From the NCBI GenBank assembly GCA_016872535.1, contig VGZQ01000021.1, positions 1 through 42,213 on the forward strand: a stretch of 42,213 nt of DNA, read 5' to 3'. Origin of the DNA: Rhodospirillales bacterium. Lineage in GTDB: Bacteria; Pseudomonadota; Alphaproteobacteria; Rhodospirillales; 2-12-FULL-67-15. The notes under the pieces are model-generated. The model was given only the letters and a program-made list of their open reading frames with translations, made no database searches and was not told where the DNA came from. Positions 29,049-39,200 of this stretch are shown here, piece after piece. The translations under genes were made by a program, and so were the position numbers. Positions within the stretch are counted from its first letter, which is position 1. Each line of letters opens with the position of its first letter.

Positions 29049-30170
29049 ATGAAACTGTTGAAAGCGATATGTGCGATTGTGGTGGGAGCCGGCCTGATGG
29101 CGGCTCCGGACGTTGCCGACGCGCAAAGCAGAACGGTCAAGATCCGCGTTCAATCCGTCATTCCGACGTCGGCCGACGAAGTGACCATGCTGAAGGACTT
29201 CGCTAAGGATGTCGCCGATCTGACCAACAATACGGTTCAATTCGAGGTTCTGCCGGCGGGCGCGGTCGTGGCCGTCGCCGATACCCTGGACGCGGTCGAC
29301 AAGGGCCTGATCGAGGGCGGCTTCGCCTGGACTCATTATTGGTCGGGCAAGCACCCGGCGGCGACTTTGTTCGGCTCGCCAGCCGCGGGGTCCGGCGTCG
29401 GTATGGACAATTTCGCCTGGCTGTCGTGGTTCCTCTACGGCGGCGGTCAGGCGCTTTACGACGAGTTGTGGAAGGAAATGAAGGTCAACGTGAAGGGATT
29501 CATGCTCCAGCCGGTCGGGCCCGAGGCGCTCGGCTGGTTCAAGAATCCGATCACCAGCATGGACGATTTCCGCAAGCTCCGCTTCCGCACGCCGCCGGGC
29601 ATTCCGGGCCAGATCTATAAGGATATTGGCGTCGCTTCGGTGGCGATGGGCGGTGGCGACATCCTGCCGGCTCTGGAGAAGGGCGTCATCGATGCGGCCG
29701 AATGGTGCTGCCCCAAGCCCGACATGACCTTCGGATTCCAAAAGGTTCTCAAGAACTACTATCTTGAGGGCCTTCATCAGGTGGTCGTGAATGCCGACCT
29801 CTATCTCAACGGCGATCTCTGGAAGAAATTGACACCCGGCCAGCAGAAGGCCATCGAAGTGGCGGCCAACGCGTCGCTGACCAAATCGGTTGCCTATCGC
29901 ATTCACGAAAACGGCAAGGCCCTGCAGGAACTGACGACCAAGCATGGCGTGATTCTGCGCGACACGCCGCCCGAGTACTTCAAGCTCTACGGCGAAGCGG
30001 CACTGAAGAACTTCGAGAAGAACGCGAAAGAAAACGCTTTCTTCAAGAAAGTTTGGGACAGCCAAAAGGCGTTCGCCGATACGGCCATTCCGTTCTGGGC
30101 GCGCGCCCAGAAATCGAATGCCGCACTCGGCACCGCCTACGCCGACGTACTGGCCAAAGAGAAAAAATAA
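29049..30170 (+). CDS. TRAP transporter substrate-binding protein (DctP family)
   Basis: A periplasmic binding protein of 373 residues. The signal peptide spans about 1-25 with a likely cut after ADA. DctP marks are KLRFRTPPGIPGQIYKDIG, which carries the ligand-gripping Arg, and GDILPALEKGVIDAAEWCCPKPD, typical of the TakP/FcbT1-like group with the EW motif. It binds an organic acid or sulfonate anion for the DctQ and DctM subunits encoded next. A GGGAGA site precedes the ATG. A 128-base gap separates it from the TauE-type gene and may hold its own promoter. A strong hairpin follows it (30189-30222). If the cluster is of hps type, this is HpsK-like. Confidence 0.9.
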   Translation: MKLLKAICAIVVGAGLMAAPDVADAQSRTVKIRVQSVIPTSADEVTMLKDFAKDVADLTNNTVQFEVLPAGAVVAVADTLDAVDKGLIEGGFAWTHYWSGKHPAATLFGSPAAGSGVGMDNFAWLSWFLYGGGQALYDELWKEMKVNVKGFMLQPVGPEALGWFKNPITSMDDFRKLRFRTPPGIPGQIYKDIGVASVAMGGGDILPALEKGVIDAAEWCCPKPDMTFGFQKVLKNYYLEGLHQVVVNADLYLNGDLWKKLTPGQQKAIEVAANASLTKSVAYRIHENGKALQELTTKHGVILRDTPPEYFKLYGEAALKNFEKNAKENAFFKKVWDSQKAFADTAIPFWARAQKSNAALGTAYADVLAKEKK

Positions 30171-30188
30171 CGGCGCTTTGAAGAGTGC

Positions 30189-30222
30189 AAGGAGGGCGGC
30201 AAATGCCGCCCTCCTTCTTTTC
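30189..30222 (+). terminator. Strong hairpin terminator between TRAP binding-protein and DctQ genes
   Basis: AAGGAGGGCGGC (30189-30200), loop AAAT, GCCGCCCTCCTT (30205-30216) is a perfect 12-pair stem followed by CTTTTC. It lies 18 bases after the binding-protein stop and before the dctQ ribosome site. It probably attenuates transcription so that the binding protein outnumbers the membrane subunits. Confidence 0.75.
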
Positions 30223-30235
30223 AAGAGGAAACCGC

Positions 30236-30844
30236 ATGACGGAACATCTTGAACCCATGGACGAGATGATCGCCGGGCGGCGCGCCGGCGATCCCGATCA
30301 TCTTCCCGGCGACATGCTCCCGTGGATGCGGCATGCCATCGCAAGGATCGATCATTTTTCCATTTTGACCGGCAAGGTCATTTGCTGGCTTTCGCTCCCC
30401 CTGATGGCGGCGATGGTCTACGAAATCGTCGCGCGGTACCTGTTCACCGCGCCGACGGCGTGGGCCTACGACATCAGCCGGATGATTTACGGCGCCATGT
30501 TCGTTCTCGGCGCCGGGTACGCCCTGCAGAAGGGCGTGCACATTCGTTCCGATTTCCTCTATCGGGACTGGCCGGTGAGGACGCAGGCCAAGGTCGACCT
30601 GGCCATGTACGTCGTTCTCTATTTTCCGACCATGCTCGTGCTCGTGTGGTTCTCCGGCGAGTGGGCATGGACCTCGGTCGTGCGCACGGAACGGGGAATG
30701 GACACCACCTGGATGCCCTACCTGGGTCCGATCAAGATGTGCCTGCCGATCGGAGTCGTGGGGCTGATCCTTCAAGGTTTTTCCGAAACGTTGAAGGCTG
30801 CTTACGCCTCCAAGCATGGGAAATGGCCCGGCAATGGAAACTGA
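30236..30844 (+). CDS. TRAP transporter small membrane subunit (DctQ family)
   Basis: The small TRAP subunit, 202 residues, with four membrane helices: about VICWLSLPLMAAMVYEIVARY, ISRMIYGAMFVLGAGYALQ, VDLAMYVVLYFPTMLVLVWF and IKMCLPIGVVGLILQGFSETL. EIVARYLFTAPTAWAYDISR and the Trp-rich loop are typical of DctQ. A hydrophilic lead of about 40 residues precedes the first helix. I chose 30236 because AAGAGGAAA lies just before it; an in-frame ATG at 30185 falls inside the terminator hairpin and is unlikely. Its end overlaps the DctM start by 11 bases. Confidence 0.88.
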   Translation: MTEHLEPMDEMIAGRRAGDPDHLPGDMLPWMRHAIARIDHFSILTGKVICWLSLPLMAAMVYEIVARYLFTAPTAWAYDISRMIYGAMFVLGAGYALQKGVHIRSDFLYRDWPVRTQAKVDLAMYVVLYFPTMLVLVWFSGEWAWTSVVRTERGMDTTWMPYLGPIKMCLPIGVVGLILQGFSETLKAAYASKHGKWPGNGN

Positions 30845-32150
30845 ACTCATCGGCTTGCTCATGGTCGTCGCCATGCTCGGCGGGATCTTCGTCGGATTTC
30901 CCATTTCATTCGTTTTGATTTTCCTGGGAATCGTTTTCGGTTATTGGGGGTTCGGGAAAGTAGTTTTCTACCAGCTCACCCTGCAATTCTACTCGTCCAT
31001 GATGGAGCAAACGCTGGCGGCCGTGCCGCTGTTCGTATTCATGGGCGTTATGATGGAACAGGCGAACCTGATGGAACGCCTGTTCAATTCGGTTCAGAAG
31101 CTTCTCGCCAAGGTACGCGGGTCGCTTTATCTCGCCGTCATGTTCGTCGCGACAATATTCGCCGCGGCGACGGGAATTGTCGGCGCATCGGTCACCATCC
31201 TGGGGATCATGTCGGGCAAGCCGATGATCCGCTCGAACTACGACGTCAAGCTTTCCGCCGGGTTGATCGCCGCCGGCGGGACATTGGGCATTCTCATTCC
31301 GCCGTCGATCATGCTGGTGGTCATGGGGCCGATCCTCCAGGTTCCGGTGACGACGTTGTTCGCCGCGGCGATCCTGCCCGGCATCCTTCTCGCGGTGCTG
31401 TTCACGGCCTACGCCATGATCCGCTGCTGGATCGACCCGACTCTCGGTCCGCCGCTTCCGTCTGAGGAGCATTTGAAGAACCTCGGCGAGGCCTGGATGG
31501 AGTTCTTCAAAGGACTGGTGCCGCCGGCGCTGCTGGTTCTGGCGGCGCTGGGAAGCATCATCTTCGGCATCGCGACGCCGACCGAAGGCGCGGCGTGCGG
31601 CGCTGCGGGTGCCCTTCTGCTGTGCGCGGCCTACGGGCGCCTGACGATGGAAAACCTGAAGGACGCCCTCATCAAGACGCTCGAGATTTCCGTCTTGATC
31701 TTGTTCCTGGTCGGGGCGTCGAATTTCTTCGGCGCCGTGTTCGCCCGGCTGGGCACCCCGGGCATGCTGGTGGATTTCCTGCTGAATTTGAACCTAAACC
31801 GCTACGTGATCCTGGCGATCATCATGGGCGTCATTTTCCTGCTGGCTTGGCCCTTGGAATGGGTTCCGATCGTTCTGATCGTGGTGCCCTTCCTGATCCC
31901 CCTCATAGATAAACTGGGCTTCGATCTTGCGTGGTTCGGAATCCTGGTTGCCGTGAATCTGCAAACGGCGTGGCTTTCGCCTCCCGTGGCGCTGTCGGCC
32001 TACTTTCTGAAGGGGGTGGTTCCGGAATGGAATCTTGGGGATATATACAAGGGCATGTCCCAGTTCATGGTTCTGCAGTTGCTGGGATTGGTCTTGGTGG
32101 TCGTATTCCCCGGGATCGCGTTATGGCTGCCCGAAGTGTTGGCTAAGTAA
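30834..32150 (+). CDS. TRAP transporter large membrane subunit (DctM family)
   Basis: The large TRAP subunit, 438 residues with about twelve membrane segments, which forms the sodium-driven translocation path. Typical DctM stretches are VPLFVFMGVMMEQANLMERLF, MFVATIFAAATGIVGASVTILG, GTLGILIPPSIMLVVMGPI, GIATPTEGAACGAAGALLL and, near the end, the LQTAWLSPPVALSAYFLKGVVP motif. The start at 30834 (METELIGLL) lies inside the end of dctQ and means coupled translation; an ATG at 30816 is possible. It is the last gene of the putative sulfonate cluster. The first 278 bases after it hold no gene. Confidence 0.9.
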   Translation: METELIGLLMVVAMLGGIFVGFPISFVLIFLGIVFGYWGFGKVVFYQLTLQFYSSMMEQTLAAVPLFVFMGVMMEQANLMERLFNSVQKLLAKVRGSLYLAVMFVATIFAAATGIVGASVTILGIMSGKPMIRSNYDVKLSAGLIAAGGTLGILIPPSIMLVVMGPILQVPVTTLFAAAILPGILLAVLFTAYAMIRCWIDPTLGPPLPSEEHLKNLGEAWMEFFKGLVPPALLVLAALGSIIFGIATPTEGAACGAAGALLLCAAYGRLTMENLKDALIKTLEISVLILFLVGASNFFGAVFARLGTPGMLVDFLLNLNLNRYVILAIIMGVIFLLAWPLEWVPIVLIVVPFLIPLIDKLGFDLAWFGILVAVNLQTAWLSPPVALSAYFLKGVVPEWNLGDIYKGMSQFMVLQLLGLVLVVVFPGIALWLPEVLAK

Positions 32151-32309
32151 ACGCCACTCACTCTCCTTCGCAGCGGGGTCTGGCCTCGGATGTGCCGTGC
32201 GGCGCCGGCGTGTCCTGCCGCCGAGAAGGGATAGGCCAACAAGATCGTCTCGGGCCGCGCCGGGCGGAGATCTTGAGTGCTCAGACAGGTCTCCGATTCC
32301 GACGTGATC

Positions 32310-32371
32310 CGTTGGATTAGGTTGTCTCAATCGGAAAAGGTTGGCGGAGGGAGAACATCTGAAATCCAACG
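32310..32371. repeat. Inverted repeat in the 278-base gap after the TRAP operon
   Basis: CGTTGGATT (32310-32318) and AATCCAACG (32363-32371) are a perfect nine-base inverted repeat around 44 bases. Overlapping it, GAGAAC (32351-32356) can pair with GTTCTC (32371-32376), a competing smaller hairpin. No T-tract follows on the plus strand. Otherwise the gap 32151-32428 shows nothing I can name. It may be a loose terminator for the TRAP operon or the convergent DUF2478 gene. Confidence 0.35.
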
Positions 32372-32428
32372 TTCTCTCGCAAGATTACGCTCCTCCCCGC
32401 ATGATTATGAGGATATTTATCTCCTGGA

Positions 32429-33004
32429 TTAGGTCCGCTTAGGGAAGAGTGCTTCGGTTGGCAACACGGTTTGGGCGGATGCCGCGAACGCGGCCGATTC
32501 ACACCACGTCATGACGGCATCAAGTTCGGGCCCGAGCGATGCCGCCAGGTCGCCGTGGTACGCCCGCCAGGGCGCGAGATACGGCTCGCGCACGGCCGTG
32601 AGCACAGGGATCCCGGCGGAAACCGCCGCCGAAACGCATGTCAACAAGCCTCCGCCGTGCGATTCCGCCCGGCCGAAACGATTGACGACGAGGAGATCGA
32701 CGCGCTCCTCGATGGCCGCCAGAACCATCGGCACCGTATCGACCAGGCTACGTTCGTCAAGACGACAGTCGGACGTGCGCGCGCCGGGGCCTTCCCAGAT
32801 GTTGAATTGCCGGCCGCTGCGCAAATCGATTGCCGCGATCGATCCCGCGCGCGAGCCGCGAAGACCGGACATAACCTGGATCAGGCCGCCGAGCCGCAGC
32901 CCCTTCGCCGATAGCCGGCCGCACACGCTTGCAAGGAAGGAATCGAGGGTAAACCCGCGCTCGTAAATAATGGCGGCGAGACGAACGGCATCCGTGTCGG
33001 CCAT
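32429..33004 (-). CDS. DUF2478-family protein, probably linked to molybdenum or nitrate metabolism
   Basis: A small protein of 191 residues that fits the DUF2478 pattern: an N-terminal LAAIIYERGFTLDSFLASVCGRL, then LRLGGLIQV, IAAIDLRSGRQFNIWEGPGARTSDCRLDERSL, DLLVVNRFGRAESHGGGL and AGIPVLTAVREPYLAPWRAYHGDLA. The family looks like a NTPase-related fold and is often found beside molybdate or molybdoenzyme genes; its function is not established. Here it sits next to a nitrate reductase, a molybdoenzyme. The start at 33004 gives MADTDAVRLAAIIY; an earlier ATG at 33064 would add 20 residues but falls at the predicted transcription start, so I reject it. An FNR-type box and a matching -10 lie upstream, so low-oxygen induction is likely. 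Confidence 0.75.
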   Translation of the reverse strand: MADTDAVRLAAIIYERGFTLDSFLASVCGRLSAKGLRLGGLIQVMSGLRGSRAGSIAAIDLRSGRQFNIWEGPGARTSDCRLDERSLVDTVPMVLAAIEERVDLLVVNRFGRAESHGGGLLTCVSAAVSAGIPVLTAVREPYLAPWRAYHGDLAASLGPELDAVMTWCESAAFAASAQTVLPTEALFPKRT

Positions 33005-33071
33005 GGTCGAACCCCATCCACCGGTCGCCGAATGGCATTCTACGATGCCGCTTCCGCGCGACAATGAGACA

Positions 33072-33112
33072 ATTACAGCGCCGCTCCTGCCGCCGCTTTG
33101 ACCGATGTCAAA
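33072..33112 (-). promoter_or_regulatory. FNR/DNR-type box with -10 element, promoter of the DUF2478 gene
   Basis: TTTGACCGATGTCAAA (33097-33112) is a perfect inverted repeat with the TTGAC-N4-GTCAA form of the FNR/FixK/DNR group of the CRP family. On the minus strand a TGTAAT -10 (33077-33072) follows at a distance that puts the box centre about 40 bases before the predicted start near 33065, the class II activator position. The DUF2478 ATG is about 60 bases further. Confidence 0.65.
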
Positions 33113-33351
33113 TCGGGACAGCCTTTGAGCGAAGTTCGCTCTGATTGCTTCCTCGCTCCCGACTCAGATCCGGTCAGGAAGCCAAAGCCAGCGAATGGCA
33201 TCATACACAAACAGCCGCACCAGCATGTACCATTCATGTGCCGTGCCATAAGCTAAAGCTAACAAGGCAAGGTCTACGAGCCGGCGATCTGTATGTTGCC
33301 GATCATCGCAGAGCGCCAGCGGCTATTTGCGCTTCTTTCCTGCGGGCGCTC
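33113..33351. other. Gene-poor gap between the DUF2478 promoter and narI
   Basis: A 239-base part of the 347-base gap without a confirmed gene. It holds a 15-base palindrome, GAGCGAA-G-TTCGCTC (33127-33141). On the minus strand, bases 33322-33164 are open for 52 codons and read membrane-like text (LVDLALLALAYGTAHEWYML and on to LWLPDRI) with no good start; it could be the tail of a lost gene. GAGCGCC (33311-33317) and GGCGCTC (33345-33351) can form a loose hairpin just after the narI stop. I see no transposase. Confidence 0.35.
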
Positions 33352-34050
33352 TTATTTCTTCAACCCCACGTAACTCCTCATGGAGATCGGCGGACGCGTG
33401 GCGTAGCTGAAGGGGAAGCTGAACGCGTGCACGAGCTTGGTGAAGGGCAGATACGCGAAGAAGACGAACGCGACGATGATGTGCAGCTTCATCGTCAGCG
33501 GAGCGCCGGCAAGCAACTGAGGATCGGGCTGCAACAGGAAAAGGCTCACGAACCACGGGGCGGCAGCGTACGTGACGCCAAACACCATCTTGACCGCCGC
33601 GTGATAGAGGCCAAGACCCGCGATAATGAGCAGGAACACAAGGACGATGTAATCCTCCGCGCTGCTCATCGCACGCAGTTGGGGAATGGCAAACCTTCGC
33701 ACCAGGGCCCACGCCATCCCGTAGAAAGCGAGCACGCCGCCGAACATGCCAGCCCAGCGGAAGGCCTCGACCCAGGCGGGCCACCCGGCGACGCCTCCGG
33801 CCAGGCCCACGATGTGAGAGATAAACAGGATGAATAGACCCCAATGCAACGCAAGTGCCGCCGGTCCGATGGAAGCTCGCCCGAAGAACCCTGATGACCG
33901 AGTGGTCCACAAGAGATCGCCGCGCGCGCTCCAGGTCCATCTGCCCCGGGCGATGGTCCGGAAGCCGGTGAAGGCCCGATAGACCGAACCGCCGACGAGC
34001 AGAAGAATAGCGACATAGGGCAGTGCGACAAAAAAGAAAACGTCAAACAT
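33352..34050 (-). CDS. narI: Respiratory nitrate reductase gamma subunit (cytochrome b, NarI)
   Basis: The membrane anchor of the nitrate reductase complex, 232 residues with five membrane helices. It takes electrons from quinol and passes them through two b haems to NarH. The four haem-ligand His are present: H69 and H79 in ALHWGLFILFISHIVG and H190 and H208 in KLHIIVAFVFFAYLPFTKLVH. The spacings of 10 and 18 are the same as in E. coli NarI (H56/H66, H187/H205). The start overlaps the narJ stop by eight bases. It is the last gene of the operon; no strong terminator is visible behind it. Confidence 0.95.
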   Translation of the reverse strand: MFDVFFFVALPYVAILLLVGGSVYRAFTGFRTIARGRWTWSARGDLLWTTRSSGFFGRASIGPAALALHWGLFILFISHIVGLAGGVAGWPAWVEAFRWAGMFGGVLAFYGMAWALVRRFAIPQLRAMSSAEDYIVLVFLLIIAGLGLYHAAVKMVFGVTYAAAPWFVSLFLLQPDPQLLAGAPLTMKLHIIVAFVFFAYLPFTKLVHAFSFPFSYATRPPISMRSYVGLKK

Positions 34051-34616
34051 GGCTCACCTCTCGCGCCTGGGCGATGTCGATCCGCAGCACCCGCTCCAGC
34101 GCCTCCAGCAGCCCCGCGTAGGGCGTATTCAATTGGTCCAACTTGGAGCGAATCCGCGGCAGGTAGGGTAACATGTACTCCTTGATGAGTTTCTCCCGGA
34201 CGGGATCCTGCGAACCGGCTGAAAGGAAGAGGAACTCCACCATCAGTGGCAGGTAATCGGGCATCTCGCTGCGATCCGGGGAGAGCCCCATGTGCCGGTA
34301 GACGCCGAGCAGCTCGATCATGTAGCCGTTCCTTTCCGAAAGGCCGGCCTTGGCGCAGGTCTTCGGCTCCTCGAAAACGTGGCTCCCCACATAGAGCGGG
34401 CACCGGGGATCGAGTTCGAACAGTTCGACATACTCTTCTTCGGACACGGGGTTGCCCAGGAACCGCGAGAGCAGGGCGGCCGCTTCAGCGTCCGCAGCCT
34501 GCAACTGCGCGACCGCTCCCGTGGTGCGCTTTTCGAGGGCCGCCCTGTCGACGTCGCGCGGGCTGCACCATAGCTCGGCGATGCAGCCGTAGGCCTCCCG
34601 CAGCACTTCGCCCGCT

Positions 34617-34624
<8 letters not shown>
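34043..34624 (-). CDS. narJ: Nitrate reductase assembly chaperone NarJ
   Basis: A soluble chaperone of 193 residues in the NarJ/TorD-like family. It binds apo-NarG and lets the molybdenum cofactor and the first iron-sulfur cluster be inserted before the complex docks on NarI. The sequence is mostly helical and has the NarJ-like YVELFELDPRCPLYVGSHVFEE segment and GLSPDRSEMPDYLPLMVEFLFL, where NarJ proteins carry D-H/E-hydrophobic-P motifs. It is a little shorter than E. coli NarJ (236 residues). It overlaps both narH (34617-34624) and narI (34043-34050) by eight bases. Confidence 0.92.
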
Positions 34625-36179
<1,555 letters not shown>

Positions 36180-36218
36180 GGCCCGCTCCTTGTTGTTTCG
36201 CGTCTGTCCCTGTCCCGG

Positions 36219-39200
36219 CTAGGCGCTCGGCAGCCTGTCCAGGTCCCGTTCCTGGTAAATCGCGCCTTTCTTGCCCGGCGCCAGGGGCATCTTGCGGATA
36301 AGCACCCCGTGGTCTCTCTCGGAAGGGCTGGTTCCCCAGTAGTTGATGTAGTAGCTGAACTGCGCGTATCCGCCGATCATCGTGTGCGGGTTCATCAGGA
36401 TGCGGGTGGTGGCGTTGTTGTTTCCTCCGCGCAGATCGGAGGCGTTACGCTTCTTCGCGAGCGGCGAGAACGGAATATTCACATGGCGCTCCACCTGGTG
36501 GTAGGTAATCGCCATGTTCTTCGGTACCTGGTGGCTGACCACCGCCCGCACGACCTCGATGCCGTTCTGGCAGTACATCTCGACCCAGTCGTTGTCGGCG
36601 ACCTCGATCTCGCGGGCGTCATCCGGGTTGAGCCACACGGTGGGACCGCCCCGCGACATGTGCATCATCGGCCAGTGGTCGCGGAACGAACTGTGGATCT
36701 GCCACTTGCCGTGCGGTGTGATGAAGCGGAACACTTTCGATCCGGGTTCCGCCCTGGCGAGATCTATATCACCGATCGCCGCCATGTCGAGCGGCGGTTT
36801 GTTAGTCGGAAGCGCTTCTCCCAGTTCTCGGATTCCCTGGTGGTCGTAATACACCTCCTGCCTTCCCGACAGCGTATGCCAGGGTTTTAGCCGCTCGACA
36901 TTCATCGTCCACGGCCCGAAGGTGCGCTCCTTGCCGTCCTTGTCGCTGAGGATTGCGCTCCACTGTGGCGTAGTGTTGATCCTGCGCGGCTGCGAAATGA
37001 TGTCCTTGTAGTGGACCTTCTTGTTCCTGACCGCCTCCACCATGTCGGCGAGCGGCAGACCGACCTTCTTTTCCATCTCCTTGAAGAAGAGCCACGACAG
37101 CCTGCCGTTCAGTTCCGGCGAAATTTGCAGGATCAGTTCGCACGCCTGCTGCGGTGTCTCGAAGTGCACGCGCCCGTTCTTCACCTCCAGGACCTCGTTG
37201 TTCTTCAGTTCCTCCTCGACGATCGGCGTCAGGTCGCAATACTGGCCCTTCGAACCGTAGCCCTTGGGCTGGGACAAGAGCGGCCCGAGCGATACGAGTT
37301 TCTCGTACGTCTTTGAGTAGTCGCGCTCGACGATGGCGATGTTTGGGAAGGTCTTGCCCGATACCGGCTCGATGTCCCCCTTGCGCCAGTCCTTCACCGC
37401 GCCCATCGGCTGGGCGAGCTGGTCCGGGCTGTCCATCCAGAGGGCGTTCATCACCACTTCTTTCACCGGCTGCGGGAAATGCTTCTTCGCCAGCTCGGAG
37501 AACTTGGCGGCGATGAGCTTGAACGCCTCCCAGTCGTGCTTGGTCTCCCAGGGCGGTTCGGTCGCGGGCGTCAGCGGATGGACGAAGGTGTGCATGTCGC
37601 CGAACGTGACGTCGTATTTCTCGTACCAGAAGGCCGCGGGCAGGACGACGTCGGCGTAGTTCGCTGTTGAGTCCATACGGATGTTGAGATTGACCAGCAG
37701 GTCCAGTTTCCCGACGGGTGAGGGATCGCGCCACTGGATCTCCTTCACCTTGCCCTTCGCCGGTTCGTGGTCCCAGAGCGCGTTGTGGTGCGTGCCGAGG
37801 AAGTGCTTCAGCGCCAGCTCGTGCCCCCGCATGCTGGTTCCGATGAGGTTGCCCCGGTACACGGTCAGCACCTTGAGCTGGTTTTCCCTGGCGTCCACGT
37901 CGTGGATGGCGAAATTGAGCTTACCGTCCTTGAACTGCCGCACCACCCAGTCCTTGACATCCGCGTCGCTCTTGCAGCCGGCCTTGAGCGCCTCCTGGTA
38001 GAGCTCGATCGGGTTCTTCTTGTCCAGTTGTGGGAAGAACGGCAGCCATCCCGAGCGGATCGCGAGCGCGTTCACGTCGGCGGCGTGGTTGTATCCAGGG
38101 AGCTTCTTCGCCCCAACGGCCCACTGCGTATCGAGCTGCATGGGGTCGTAACGCCACTGACCGGTATGGAAATACCAAAGCGACGTCGAGTTCATCAGTC
38201 GCGGCGGCCGCTGCCAGTCGAGGGCGCCCCCCAGATTCACGAAGGCGGCGTTCAGGCGCGTGTGCTGCGTGCCGACGTAATGGTTGAAATTGCCTCCGTT
38301 CACGCCGTTGCAACCGCACAGCGCGAGCATTACGGCCTCACTGCGGTAGTAGAGCGACGCTCCGTGGTAGAAATGCTGCAGCCCGGGCCCGGTGATGAAG
38401 AGCGATTTGCCTCTGGTCTTCTCGGCGTTTTCGGCGAACTCGCGGCCCACCTGGATCGCGAGGTTCCGGCTCACGCCCGTCTGCGATTCCTGCCAAGCCG
38501 GAGTGTAGGGCTTCGGATCGTCATAGTCGCGCGGGTAGTCCCCTTTCAGTCCCCGCGCCACCCCCGCATGCGCCATCAGGAGGTCGAAGGCGGTGGTGAC
38601 GAGGATGTCCCCGGCCTTGCCCTTGATTCGCTTCGCCGGCACTTCGCGCAGCAGTTCCTTCGCCTTCTGCCCGTGCCCGTCCGTCTTGCCGATGACGATA
38701 TTGAAAGTGTCGGTGAAATCGCTAAACGAGACCGTCGCCCTATCGGATCCGTCTGTGAGCAGCGTGAGCAGCGGGTCGAACTCCTCCTTCGTGACTGCGT
38801 TCTTCAACTGCAGGTTCCAGTTGCCGGTCGGTTCCTTTTCCCAGCGGAAGCCAATCGACCCGGTGGGAACATGCAGCTTGCCCTGGCCGTCGGCCATGAC
38901 CAGCTTCCAGTCGGCATTTTCTTCGTTCGCGTACTCCGCAAGGTCCGACGCGCGCAAAAACCGCCCCATCTGGTGCTTGTCGCCGTCGCGATCCAGGACC
39001 ACCAGGAACGGCAGATTGGTGTACTGCTTTGCGTACTTCGTGAAATAGGGCGTCTCGCGGTCCGCGTAGAACTCCTTCAGGATCACGTGGATACACGCCA
39101 TCAGGAAGGCGCCGTCGCTTCCGGGAACGAGCGGGACCCAGGTGTCGGCGTACTTCGTCACGTCCGAATAATTCGGCGAGAGCACCACCACTTTCGTTCC

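Noticed and set aside
33145-33837. 230-codon plus-strand open frame across the narI end and the gap
   Set aside because: Mostly the complement of narI, rich in Arg, His and Glu without any domain; narI on the other strand is certain.
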